From Bacteroidota bacterium (GTDB lineage: Bacteria; Bacteroidota; Bacteroidia; JAADEI01): a DNA stretch of 15,137 bases. The stretch spans positions 1-15,137 of the forward strand of contig WFXT01000063.1 in assembly GCA_015490475.1 (NCBI GenBank). Reading direction: 5' to 3'. Under the pieces are notes generated by a model. It was not told the DNA's origin. It saw nothing but the letters and a program-made list of their open reading frames with translations, and did not search any database. Below, in pieces: positions 1 to 7,614 of the stretch. Positions within the stretch are counted from its first letter, which is position 1. Each line of letters starts with the position of its first letter. A program made the translations under genes and the position numbers.

Positions 1-219
1 CAACTTTTGATTCTGAACCCCATCTTAACACCGTTATTATTTATATTGCATTAGTTGTCATCATTAAATTCGTAAACTTGTTATTATAACACTAAAAAAT
101 TATTATATGTTCATATGTTCAAGAGAAAGCATGAATTAACTGCATTTACGGTGTGTTGCCAGTTAAAACTCGGATGTGAAAATGACCAAGTGAATTACAT
201 TATGCTTAATGGAGACTCT
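1..219. other. AT-rich flank without a supported gene
   Basis: This stretch lies beyond the stop codon of the minus-strand asnS gene. It is AT-rich and I find no coding frame with recognisable protein features. It contains an adjacent 8-bp direct duplication (ATATGTTC at 105-112 and 113-120). On the minus strand an ATG at 23-21 could open a gene that runs off the window, but only seven codons are visible, so no call is possible. I see no clear terminator hairpin with a T-run after asnS. Confidence 0.5.
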
Positions 220-1755
220 TTAAGGTGTCAGTCTGCCGTAATATCTCGGGAATGGAATTGCTTCTCTGACATGGTGAAGCCCAGCCATCCATGCTATGAA
301 TCGTTCCAGTCCCAAGCCGAAGCCAGAGTGGGGCACTGAGCCATAGCGACGCAAGTCCAGATACCATTGGAAGGCTTCTTCTGGTAAATGATGTTTCCTG
401 ATTTGTTCAAGCAAAGCGTTCAGGTCTGTTTCCCTCTCGCCTCCACCAATTATTTCGCCATACCCTTCTGGAGCAAGCATATCAACACCTTTAACAAAGT
501 TGGGGTCATCTTCAAACGGTTTCATATAGAATGCTTTTATATCACGAGGCCATTTGTAAACCATTATTGGAGTATCAAACAGGCGTGTCAGGACTGTTTC
601 GTGGGCACCGCCGAAATCGTCTCCATAGGGAAAGTTTTCAGCTTGTTCAATCCAGAGAGGTATATTTTTAGCTCGTTCTCTGAGTTTGTGAAGGCGTTCT
701 CTCACTTTGCCAAGTTGCCCTTGTAGCCGTGCCTTTTTCTTTTCGCCCAATCCAGGTGCTTCAAGTTGTTTTTCCAGAGCCTTTTCTTCTTCCTCTAATT
801 GTTTGATTTCTTCATGTGCTTTGGCAAGGTCTTCCTTCAAAACGTCAAGAGAACTTCTGCCATTCACTTTGCGAGTCCCTTTTATTATTTCCACTGCTTC
901 GTCATAAGTTATTCTTGGATAAGGCTTTGTCGCAGAGCTTTCCAGTATTGTGGTGTCACGATCTAACAAAGACAATTCAAATTGTCTGTTTTGCAGAACA
1001 TGTTGAATTAGAAACTTTACGAAATCTTCCATTAAGTCCATTGTCATGTCAAGGTCATAGAATGCCATTTCTGGTTCCACCATCCAGAATTCAGCAAGGT
1101 GACGCCTTGTCTTGCTCTTTTCTGCTCTGAAAGTGGGACCAAAAACGTATATTTTGCCGTATGCCATAGCCATTGCTTCACCATAAAGTTGCCCAGATTG
1201 AGATAAATATGCTGGTTCACCGAAGAAATCGGTTTCAAAGAGCGTTGTTGTACCTTCACAAGCATTGGCAGTAAATATAGGAGCATCTAACTGCAAGAAA
1301 CCTCTATCTTGAAAGAACTTGTGTATTGCATATACCACTTCGTTGCGGATACGCATTGTTGCCCATGGTCTGCGATGCCTGAGCCATAAATGCCTGTGGT
1401 CAAGCAGAAAATCTATGCCATGTTCTTTTTTGGCAATTGGATAGTTTTCCGAAGGACCAATGACTTTAAATTCAGTAACGTGAACTTCAAACCCTCCTAT
1501 TTGGCGTTCATCTCTTACTACTTTACCTTTTACTTCAATAGCGGTTTCCAGACCAAGTTTGTCTGCTTTCTGATATGCTTCTTTGCCTGCCAGATTTTTA
1601 TCAATAACCAATTGTGTAAAGCCAGTTCCGTCCCTGAAGACTACGAAAACGACATTTTTAGTTGTGCGTCTATTGGCAACCCATCCTTTAAGTAGGACTT
1701 CCTGCCCTTCATAATCTGAAAACTGGGAAATATAAACGTGGTGAACTTTTTCCAT
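220..1755 (-). CDS. asnS: Asparaginyl-tRNA synthetase (class II)
   Basis: Charges tRNA-Asn with asparagine in the cytoplasm, using ATP. Residues 1-105 form the OB-fold anticodon-binding domain (VLLKGWVANRR, then VVFVVFRDGTGF). The class II catalytic core follows: RIRNEVVYAIHKFF near 135-148 (motif 1 region), FRAEKSKTRRHLAEFWMVE at 209-227 (motif 2), GYGEIIGGGERE at 431-442 and GFGLGLERF at 478-486 (motif 3). The 511 residues exceed the roughly 430-480 I expect for bacterial AsnRS. The excess is a highly charged Glu/Lys/Arg segment at about 303-365 that looks like two coiled-coil helices joined by a turn near APGLGEK. The segment lies inside the catalytic domain and keeps the frame, so it is a true insertion. 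Start ATG at 1755. The gene is divergent from rpoN across 36 bp. AspRS is unlikely given the IGGGERE and IPFPR features. Confidence 0.95.
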   Translation of the reverse strand: MEKVHHVYISQFSDYEGQEVLLKGWVANRRTTKNVVFVVFRDGTGFTQLVIDKNLAGKEAYQKADKLGLETAIEVKGKVVRDERQIGGFEVHVTEFKVIGPSENYPIAKKEHGIDFLLDHRHLWLRHRRPWATMRIRNEVVYAIHKFFQDRGFLQLDAPIFTANACEGTTTLFETDFFGEPAYLSQSGQLYGEAMAMAYGKIYVFGPTFRAEKSKTRRHLAEFWMVEPEMAFYDLDMTMDLMEDFVKFLIQHVLQNRQFELSLLDRDTTILESSATKPYPRITYDEAVEIIKGTRKVNGRSSLDVLKEDLAKAHEEIKQLEEEEKALEKQLEAPGLGEKKKARLQGQLGKVRERLHKLRERAKNIPLWIEQAENFPYGDDFGGAHETVLTRLFDTPIMVYKWPRDIKAFYMKPFEDDPNFVKGVDMLAPEGYGEIIGGGERETDLNALLEQIRKHHLPEEAFQWYLDLRRYGSVPHSGFGLGLERFIAWMAGLHHVREAIPFPRYYGRLTP

Positions 1756-1791
1756 AATTGCTTAATTTTAATTTGAAGACTAAATTAAGGT
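1756..1791. promoter_or_regulatory. Divergent asnS/rpoN gap with an inverted repeat
   Basis: The only non-coding DNA between the divergent asnS and rpoN starts is 36 bp. It contains a perfect 8-bp inverted repeat, CTTAATTT at 1761-1768 and AAATTAAG at 1782-1789, separated by 13 bp. The right arm ends 2 nt before the rpoN ATG and its AAGG may also serve as a weak ribosome-binding site. The gap is too short for two separate promoters with leaders, so the promoters probably overlap each other or the coding sequence. A regulatory role for the dyad is inferred, and AT-rich DNA can produce such repeats by chance. Confidence 0.35.
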
Positions 1792-3294
1792 ATGGTGAGT
1801 ATAGGAAAACGAGGTCATAGGTTGGAGCAGCGCCTTGAACAACGCCTCACACCACAGCAACTTATAACTATTAAAATGCTTGAACTTCCAGCTCTTGAAC
1901 TTCATTCCTATATCAGGGGAGAGTTAGAAGACAATCCTGCTTTGGAAGAGGTAGAAGTAGTTGACGATGGACAACAATTTCAAGACAGAGAAGCGGAAAA
2001 CTACCAAAACGAGGAATTTAGTGAGAACACTGTATCAACGGATGATGCTGAAGATGACCCTGCTTCTTTCCTTCCGCCAGAAGAAGTAGAAGAGTATTAT
2101 AGTTGGCAGGGCAGAAGGGTGACGGATGAGGACGAAGACGGTCCCTATCGGGAGCCGAAAGCACAAAGTACCCTTCATGATTTCTTGCTTGAACAATTAC
2201 ATTTGCTTGACCTTCCTGACGACAAAAAAGAAATTGCAGAATTCATTTTGTGGAGCATTGATGATGATGGATATTTAAGGCAACCTATTAAAAATCTAAT
2301 TCTTGATTTGTATTTGACACATGGAATAAGCGTGGATGAAAAGGAAATGGAAGAGATATTGAAGTTTCTTCAGAGTGTTCTTGAACCTGCTGGTGTTGGG
2401 GCACGAAATCCTCAAGAGGCAATCTTGATTCAATTGGATCGGCTGGACGACACGGATGAAACGGTTCAATTAGCAAAGAAAATTGTGGAAAAGCATTTTG
2501 ATGACCTTGTTAATCATCGCTTTGATAAGATAAAAAGTAAACTGAATGTTGACGAAGAATTAATAAAACAAGCGGTTCATCTAATAAGGATGACTAATCC
2601 GAAGCCCGCTGCTGCCTTTTCCGGAGTAAGTGGCGATTCCGTAAAGCAAATAAATCCAGACTTTATTATTCGGATAGAAGACGATAAGCCGATAGTTCTG
2701 TTGAACAAAAACTATGAGCCACGATTACGTGTTAGTGAATTAGTTCTGAAAATGTACGAAGAACTAAGGCAAAAAGCGGACAAGAGCCCTGAGGACATTA
2801 AAACTCTTGAATTTCTGAAAAACAAAATAGATAGGGCTCGGTGGTTTAGAGATAGCCTTCTGGAACGCGAAAAGACCCTTCGCAAAATAATGGAGGCAAT
2901 AGTCAAAAAGCAAAGGGATTTCGTGTTAACAGGAGATAAGAGTACACTCAAGCCGCTTACTATGCAGGACATTGCTATGGAAACAGGATATGATGTATCA
3001 ACAGTGAGCAGGGTGGCAAACAATAAATATGTACAGACACCTTTTGGAATATATAGTGTAAAAGAATTCTTTACGCACGGTGTAAAAAAGAAAGATGGTT
3101 CTGTGATTTCGGTGGACAAGGTAAAACAGAAGTTGCGTGAATTAATAGAGTCGGAAGATAAAAGGAAACCATACACGGACGAAGAGCTTGCCAGAAAACT
3201 GAAAGAAATGGGCTTTAACATTGCAAGACGAACAGTGGCTAAGTACAGGGAACAAATGGGTATTCCCAAGGCATCGCAAAGAAGAGAAGTGTAA
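1792..3294 (+). CDS. rpoN: RNA polymerase sigma-54 factor
   Basis: Sigma-54 directs RNA polymerase to -24/-12 promoters, where open-complex formation requires an AAA+ enhancer-binding activator. All expected parts are visible in 500 residues. A Gln/Leu-rich region I (LEQRLEQRLTPQQL and following, about 11-55) contacts the activator. Region II is acidic and poorly conserved, about 50-118. The core-binding domain follows, with NPKPAAAFSG in its centre. The DNA-binding domain has a helix-turn-helix near 389-414 (LTMQDIAMETGYDVSTVSRV). The RpoN box ARRTVAKYRE is at 478-487, followed by IPKASQRR. The length is typical. An in-frame TAA at 1786-1788 rules out a longer start, so ATG 1792 is the first possible ATG. 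No cognate activator gene lies in the window. Confidence 0.97.
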   Translation: MVSIGKRGHRLEQRLEQRLTPQQLITIKMLELPALELHSYIRGELEDNPALEEVEVVDDGQQFQDREAENYQNEEFSENTVSTDDAEDDPASFLPPEEVEEYYSWQGRRVTDEDEDGPYREPKAQSTLHDFLLEQLHLLDLPDDKKEIAEFILWSIDDDGYLRQPIKNLILDLYLTHGISVDEKEMEEILKFLQSVLEPAGVGARNPQEAILIQLDRLDDTDETVQLAKKIVEKHFDDLVNHRFDKIKSKLNVDEELIKQAVHLIRMTNPKPAAAFSGVSGDSVKQINPDFIIRIEDDKPIVLLNKNYEPRLRVSELVLKMYEELRQKADKSPEDIKTLEFLKNKIDRARWFRDSLLEREKTLRKIMEAIVKKQRDFVLTGDKSTLKPLTMQDIAMETGYDVSTVSRVANNKYVQTPFGIYSVKEFFTHGVKKKDGSVISVDKVKQKLRELIESEDKRKPYTDEELARKLKEMGFNIARRTVAKYREQMGIPKASQRREV

Positions 3295-3338
3295 TATCGC
3301 TTCGTAAAAATTACTATGTTGAACTCTATAATTACCTT

Positions 3339-3440
3339 GTGGTTTATAACAAAAAAGAGAAGACGAACCACCGAGTTTGAAAAGTAGGGGTTTTAGAAGA
3401 AAGACTCTGTGCAACTCTGTGTTTCTCTCTGGTTTATATT
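3339..3440. repeat. CTCTGTG-type intergenic repeat between convergent genes
   Basis: The 163-bp gap between rpoN and the convergent beta-barrel gene holds ACTCTGTG twice (3404-3411 and 3414-3421), followed by TTTCTCTCTGGTTTATA. TGGTTTATA occurs at 3340-3348 and again at 3430-3438, and GTGGTT at 3339-3344 can pair with AACCAC at 3366-3371. From memory, CTCTGTG/CACAGAG strings like this are dispersed in intergenic DNA of many bacterial genomes. That it is such a dispersed repeat, or a small inserted element bounded by 9-bp direct repeats, is inferred. It may also end transcription from both sides, but there is no classic hairpin plus T-run. Confidence 0.4.
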
Positions 3441-3457
3441 GATTCTTAATTAAAGGT

Positions 3458-5224
3458 TTAGTAAAACATATCCCATAGCAGCGAAAAATGAATTAATGGT
3501 GCCCAGAGCCAGTTCTGAACAGGGCGGTATAGCTCGGGATTGATAAATGCTGAAATATTATTGATTCGTCCTTTCACTAATGCTTTGCCAAGACGCCAGC
3601 CTATTTCTATGTCTGCAGTGGCGTTTATGCCCGGATTTACTGGCACATAGCCCCAATAATGGAGGGGAGCATAGAACAATGCAGGAATGTTGTCCATAGC
3701 ATAAGCAGTAAGCGTCACGTGAAAATTTCTCTTTTTGCCCGGACGAAGCTGAAATTGCACGAATGCTTTATAAACAGGGAGGATAGCAGGGGATTGAAAT
3801 GAATAAACACTTCCCCCCATGGAGATTTTAAGGAAAGATTCAGGATTAAATTTCTTGTTAAACTTGACAATAAACTTTATATCATGCCTGACTGTCATTA
3901 ACTTGCCGGTATAAATTAAGGTTTGTGATGTGTCATAAACTTCGTATAAAGGAAAAAACTGGAGTAAATTATCTAAATTAACTTCTAAATTACCGCGGAA
4001 ATGGTTAAAATACAAAGAGACACTGTGTTCTTTCATTAATGGGTTGTGCCAGAACCAGGGGCTGAACTGCCGTGAAGTTATGAAAGCCAGCTTTATATAA
4101 CTATACCTGCCTAACATGTTACGTGACCGTATATTAAGCTTAAGATAATATGTTAAATAGTTTAGTGATGAATTGAGAAAGTAATTGAGTTTACTGAATA
4201 TCGTGAAATGAGCACGTTTAAAAAAGTCTGGGTCTATATAGAAATTTAAGCCAGTTCCATAGAACCATGATGAATCAAACCTTGGATATTTAAAAACGGA
4301 GAAAGTTGGTTCAAGGTTAATAAATAAATAATGCTGTTTATAGTCAAAGCTTTCTTCATGCTTAGTAACCTTAAAAGTTGTTCGGTCGTATAGCAAGCTC
4401 ACTTTCAGTGTAAAGGAATTTCTGAGCAAATAGAGTGTGTCGTCTGAAAAGTGAGTGAACTTGTATTCTTCGTAGTACAGATGGGGAACTATCATGAAGT
4501 ATGTCACAGAGGTGTCCTTACGTGGTCCGTCACGAAACAACCTCAATAGTTCATCGTAGTCTTTCCATTTGTTCAAAGTGACGAATATACGTCTGTTATA
4601 AAGCATAGAGTAGGAAAAATTATCGTTAACAGGTTGGATTCTTGAAGGCAAGTTAGGAATGTAGGTTGTAATTCCGTTATTGGTGCCGAACTGGTCCTTG
4701 AATATGTTGCCTTTGAAGTAGATGTATCTATGTGAGTCTAATGGGATGTGTGTTCCAAGTGTTATACGATGTCTTTTCTGGAAGTGGTTTATTAACCATC
4801 CGTCTGAGTTGTATGATTCAAAATTGGCATCTATTGTCCATCTCTTGATTATTGGTTGAATATGGGTGAAAGAAAGTCCTTCTGATGCTGGAAGTCCCAG
4901 AAATAAATTCAGTCGTGAGAACGGGAAGGGAGAGTAATAAATTGGTAAATCATATGATACAGTTTGTGGCAACGGGGGAATGGAACTCGGGCTATGAGGT
5001 GTAGTAAAAAGTGATGTGGCAAAGGGGAAAATAGTCTGAGTTACCTGGTCCCAGGGGGATGGAGCAGTATTGAATCGCTTAATGTGTTCAATGCCTTTAA
5101 TTTGTGCGTATAATTTATCTAATGTATCTGGCTTGTATAATATATCAAGGTAGGGCGACGATGGTCGGTTGGTAAGTCCTGAATAGGCAAACAAACTAAT
5201 TATCAAGGTTAGCGACCAGGGCAC
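3458..5224 (-). CDS. Outer-membrane beta-barrel protein, putative porin type
   Basis: No catalytic motif is visible. After a short hydrophobic N-terminus (LTLIISLFAYSG, residues 5-16) that could be a weak signal peptide, most of the 588 residues are short alternating hydrophobic/aromatic strands rich in Tyr, Phe, Asn and Arg, typical of a beta-barrel. The chain ends WDMFY, and a C-terminal aromatic residue is usual for outer-membrane barrels. The pattern LFLGLPASEGLSF, then a repeated strand-loop region with YIYFKGNIF and GTNNGI near 165-185, resembles the Bacteroidota 'putative porin' family often encoded near punA and lpxK; this is from memory and not certain. The start is GTG at 5224, inside the end of punA (29-nt overlap), which suggests translational coupling. 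The N-terminus is therefore uncertain. It could instead be a substrate-specific outer-membrane channel of another family. Confidence 0.55.
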   Translation of the reverse strand: MPWSLTLIISLFAYSGLTNRPSSPYLDILYKPDTLDKLYAQIKGIEHIKRFNTAPSPWDQVTQTIFPFATSLFTTPHSPSSIPPLPQTVSYDLPIYYSPFPFSRLNLFLGLPASEGLSFTHIQPIIKRWTIDANFESYNSDGWLINHFQKRHRITLGTHIPLDSHRYIYFKGNIFKDQFGTNNGITTYIPNLPSRIQPVNDNFSYSMLYNRRIFVTLNKWKDYDELLRLFRDGPRKDTSVTYFMIVPHLYYEEYKFTHFSDDTLYLLRNSFTLKVSLLYDRTTFKVTKHEESFDYKQHYLFINLEPTFSVFKYPRFDSSWFYGTGLNFYIDPDFFKRAHFTIFSKLNYFLNSSLNYLTYYLKLNIRSRNMLGRYSYIKLAFITSRQFSPWFWHNPLMKEHSVSLYFNHFRGNLEVNLDNLLQFFPLYEVYDTSQTLIYTGKLMTVRHDIKFIVKFNKKFNPESFLKISMGGSVYSFQSPAILPVYKAFVQFQLRPGKKRNFHVTLTAYAMDNIPALFYAPLHYWGYVPVNPGINATADIEIGWRLGKALVKGRINNISAFINPELYRPVQNWLWAPLIHFSLLWDMFY

Positions 5225-6044
5225 GGATAATCTTTGTCATGTGAGGTTCAGCGGTTGAAGCGGCGGCAATGACGTCTTCCAAGGACACTTCCTTGACTCG
5301 CTCAATAGGAAATCCGATGTCTGTTATCGCAGAAATGCCAAATACTGGCAAGTTCATATGTCTGGCTACGATCACTTCAGGAACTGTTGACATTCCCACA
5401 GCATCGGCACCAATTAGTCTCAAAAACTTGTATTCTGCTTTTGTCTCAAGGTTGGGACCGGGAACTGCTACATATACACCTGTATGGCAACGTATGTTAT
5501 TTTCTCTGGCGAAGGCTTCAGCCATCGCTATAGCCTCAGGGTCATATACCTGACTCATGTCTGGAAACCGGGGACCCAACTCATCCAGATTAGGACCTCT
5601 GAGGGGATTATCAGGCAAAAGATTGATATGGTCCTTGATGATCATAAGGTCGCCAACTTCCATTTGCGGGTTTAGTCCACCTGCTGCGTTAGATACAAAT
5701 AGCCTTTTAATACCCAGCATTTTCATTACTCTAACAGGGAAGGTCACTTCTTTTAGTGAATAACCTTCATAGTAATGGAATCGTCCCTGCATTGCCACAA
5801 CAGGCTTACCTTCTAAATATCCCAATAATAGTCTGCCCTGATGACTTTCCACCGTGGAAACAGGAAAGTGAGGGATGGTATCATAATCCAGGGAGTATTT
5901 AACATCTATTTCTCGTGCCAGCTGTCCAAGCCCTGTGCCGAGAATGATGCCATACATAGGCTTGAAATCATCAGTATTCTCTTTTATAAAATTGACAGCT
6001 TCATTTATACGGTCCATCCATATTTTGGCTTCATTTCTGTCCAT
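5196..6044 (-). CDS. punA: Purine nucleoside phosphorylase (trimeric type)
   Basis: Cleaves purine ribo- or deoxyribonucleosides with phosphate to give free base and (deoxy)ribose 1-phosphate; purine salvage, cytoplasmic. The 282 residues fit the trimeric PNP family. Visible motifs: GIILGTGLG (32-40, phosphate loop), VAMQGRFHYYEGY (83-95, with Arg88 and His90 for phosphate), VSNAAGGLN (117-125), VPGPNLETKAEY (194-205, with the base-binding Glu200) and GADAVGMSTVPE (212-223). The residue matching the purine-binding Asn243 of human PNP is Asp242 here (ITD, where the human enzyme has ITN), which bears on base preference. ATG 6044 lies inside the end of lpxK (14-nt overlap), and the stop lies inside the beta-barrel gene, so the three genes are probably co-transcribed and translationally coupled. 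Confidence 0.93.
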   Translation of the reverse strand: MDRNEAKIWMDRINEAVNFIKENTDDFKPMYGIILGTGLGQLAREIDVKYSLDYDTIPHFPVSTVESHQGRLLLGYLEGKPVVAMQGRFHYYEGYSLKEVTFPVRVMKMLGIKRLFVSNAAGGLNPQMEVGDLMIIKDHINLLPDNPLRGPNLDELGPRFPDMSQVYDPEAIAMAEAFARENNIRCHTGVYVAVPGPNLETKAEYKFLRLIGADAVGMSTVPEVIVARHMNLPVFGISAITDIGFPIERVKEVSLEDVIAAASTAEPHMTKIIRALVANLDN

Positions 6045-7068
6045 GGGCTGTAATTTTTTCGCTAAGATAAGTCAAAAGGAGTTGTTCGTCATCGGGATGC
6101 AAGATTAATGAGAGGGGTAGATAAAAAACAGAAATATCATGGTCTTCAAAGTGTTTCTTAAACTTTCTTAGTTTTATTGCGTCTTTTTCTGTCGTTATTA
6201 TTGAACTTACTCTGTTCCTATGGCAAAGTAAGATGATGTTTTCAACATCTGAGACCGTATATTCTTTGTGGTCTCTGAAACAGATGCTGTTAACTATTTC
6301 ATAATGGTTTTTCACATGAGATAAGAAGTTTTTGGGTCTTGCTATTCCACATATTGCAATAGCTCTGGACAGTCCAGATTCTGTGAAGCTGGTTATTGCC
6401 TTTGGTTCCTTGTAAGAGGGATGTGCGAATAGGATTAATTCATGCCACGGTGTTAGTTTTTTAATTTGAGGTCTGTCTATATTGTCAAGAACCGGCGAAT
6501 AAGTATAAACTAACACTGGAATTGCTTTGGCACGGGATTTAATATCACGTAGTGTTCCCAGAGGCATAAGCCTGTTTTTGTAATATGGCTTATCATAGGG
6601 GGTAAGCAGTATGGGGATGTGTGGATTTATCTTCCTGTGTTGAAGGATGTCATCGGCTATGAGTAGATTGATTTCTGGGTGTTGGGCAAGCAAGCTTAGG
6701 ATTGCTTTTTTACGATTTCTGCCTGACACAAGAGGAATTTGTCCAGTGCTGAGCCATATTAATAAAGCCTCTTCGTTTAATAAATCTTTTGTCTTTTCCG
6801 AAGCAATAATAGGTTTCTTGCTTTTTAGTTTATAACCATGATTAACAATGCCTATTGAGAACTGATGTTTGAGCAAGTTGGCAAGATATATGGTAAAGGG
6901 AGTTTTCCCTGTTCCACCGAGCTCAAGATTTCCTATTCCTATGAGGGGCACTGGAGGAGTCCAGGAAGATAAAACACCTGAATCATAAAGCTTGTGCCTA
7001 AGCCATAATAAAAATCCAAGCAAACTTTTGTTTTCAAAAATATAGAAGAAGACATATTGATTTAACAA
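6031..7068 (-). CDS. lpxK: Tetraacyldisaccharide 4'-kinase, divergent
   Basis: LpxK phosphorylates the 4' position of the lipid A disaccharide at the inner face of the cytoplasmic membrane. Support: an N-terminal hydrophobic segment FFYIFENKSLLGFLLWLRH (7-25), the Walker A loop GNLELGGTGKTP (46-57), the Asp-Asp pair with QHR (ADDILQHR, 138-145), LMPLGTLRD (167-175), DHKEY with His267, and ITTEKDAIKL (291-300). The 345 residues are normal. Two signatures differ: the usual SRGY is NHGY (76-79), and the usual GDEP is NEEA (98-101), so Glu99 sits where the catalytic Asp of Aquifex LpxK is reported. It is either a diverged active kinase or one with altered activity. The start appears to be TTG at 7068, since no ATG or GTG fits, and remains unsure. 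It heads the lpxK-punA-barrel cluster. Confidence 0.85.
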   Translation of the reverse strand: MLNQYVFFYIFENKSLLGFLLWLRHKLYDSGVLSSWTPPVPLIGIGNLELGGTGKTPFTIYLANLLKHQFSIGIVNHGYKLKSKKPIIASEKTKDLLNEEALLIWLSTGQIPLVSGRNRKKAILSLLAQHPEINLLIADDILQHRKINPHIPILLTPYDKPYYKNRLMPLGTLRDIKSRAKAIPVLVYTYSPVLDNIDRPQIKKLTPWHELILFAHPSYKEPKAITSFTESGLSRAIAICGIARPKNFLSHVKNHYEIVNSICFRDHKEYTVSDVENIILLCHRNRVSSIITTEKDAIKLRKFKKHFEDHDISVFYLPLSLILHPDDEQLLLTYLSEKITAHGQK

Positions 7069-7114
7069 TGGAAGTTCAGGGAATGGGTAATGTTATTGGC
7101 ATAACATTCAACAC

Positions 7115-7263
7115 CTATTCTATTCTAACAGAGACATGGGAATAACAATCGTAGCATTCATCATTGAGCACAAGGGTGTCTGTTCCATAAAAATAAAAGG
7201 ATTGATATGCTGGAGTTTGAAATTTATGAGGAATTACAGGAAGGTAATAAACTACGAATATTT
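7115..7263 (-). pseudogene. Out-of-frame C-terminal end of the lipocalin-like lipoprotein
   Basis: Reading the minus strand in the -1 frame from the five-A tract (plus-strand T run 7261-7265) gives an open run of about 48 codons to a TAG at 7117-7115. It includes FYFYGTDTLVLNDE followed by CYDCYSHVSVRIE. The form 'L-x-L-N-D-E-C, then D-C-Y' followed by a basic residue near the end is what I expect at the C-terminus of this lipoprotein type. One extra A in the tract would join the two parts into a single 153-residue protein. Options are a sequencing or assembly indel in the homopolymer, a recent inactivating mutation, or -1 ribosomal slippage; the sequence alone cannot decide. The tract A-AAA-AT is only partly like a slippery heptamer. 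Confidence 0.6.
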
Positions 7264-7575
7264 TTCATCTGCTGAATAGATGCTTGGTCTCTTTTCAAAG
7301 TGAAAATTAAGCCTTTTGACCATTCTTCCGTCTTTAAATTCTTTATAAATTCCATTTTGCTTGAATTCAATTTCCAGTTGGTAGCCTTCTGATGATGGGG
7401 ATAGGCATCCTCCTGCCCAGCCACCCGTTGAATAAAGCCATTTCCATCTGCCGAATATTATCTCAAAATTCTGTTCAGGAGCATCAATTTTGCGGCAAGA
7501 TGTAAATAAGGAAGTTGAAAGCCACACTATCACTAATAATATACCTGTTCTCAAGACAAGACGCATGACTAACAT
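7252..7575 (-). CDS. Small lipocalin-like lipoprotein, frameshifted at its 3' end
   Basis: The N-terminus (residues 1-27) is a lipoprotein signal: basic start, hydrophobic core GILLVIVWL and lipobox LFTSC with Cys27 as the lipidated residue. The mature part begins GRWKWLYSTGGWAGG (42-56) and continues with short beta-strand-like segments, as in the many small Bacteroidota lipocalin-like lipoproteins of about 130-160 residues; function unknown. This frame stops after 107 residues. A matching C-terminal end is present just downstream in the -1 frame (see the next feature), so the full gene would be about 153 residues. A second ATG at 7566 is an equally possible start. The gene is minus-strand, upstream of lpxK and divergent from the ALDH gene. 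Confidence 0.65.
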   Translation of the reverse strand: MLVMRLVLRTGILLVIVWLSTSLFTSCRKIDAPEQNFEIIFGRWKWLYSTGGWAGGCLSPSSEGYQLEIEFKQNGIYKEFKDGRMVKRLNFHFEKRPSIYSADEKYS

Positions 7576-7614
7576 TATAACAAGTATAAAAAATTAATGC
7601 GAATAAGCAGACTC

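Noticed and set aside
105..120. Tandem ATATGTTC duplication
   Set aside because: Only two 8-bp units in AT-rich DNA; no further copies nearby, so no repeat family or CRISPR-like array can be supported.
115..339. Short plus-strand reading frame at the window start
   Set aside because: It overlaps the asnS 3' end on the opposite strand and has no protein features; a shadow of the real gene and its flank.
2712..3371. A 219-residue minus-strand reading frame opposite rpoN
   Set aside because: Ser/Leu-rich translation typical of the antisense of a charged protein; rpoN in the other frame is unmistakable.
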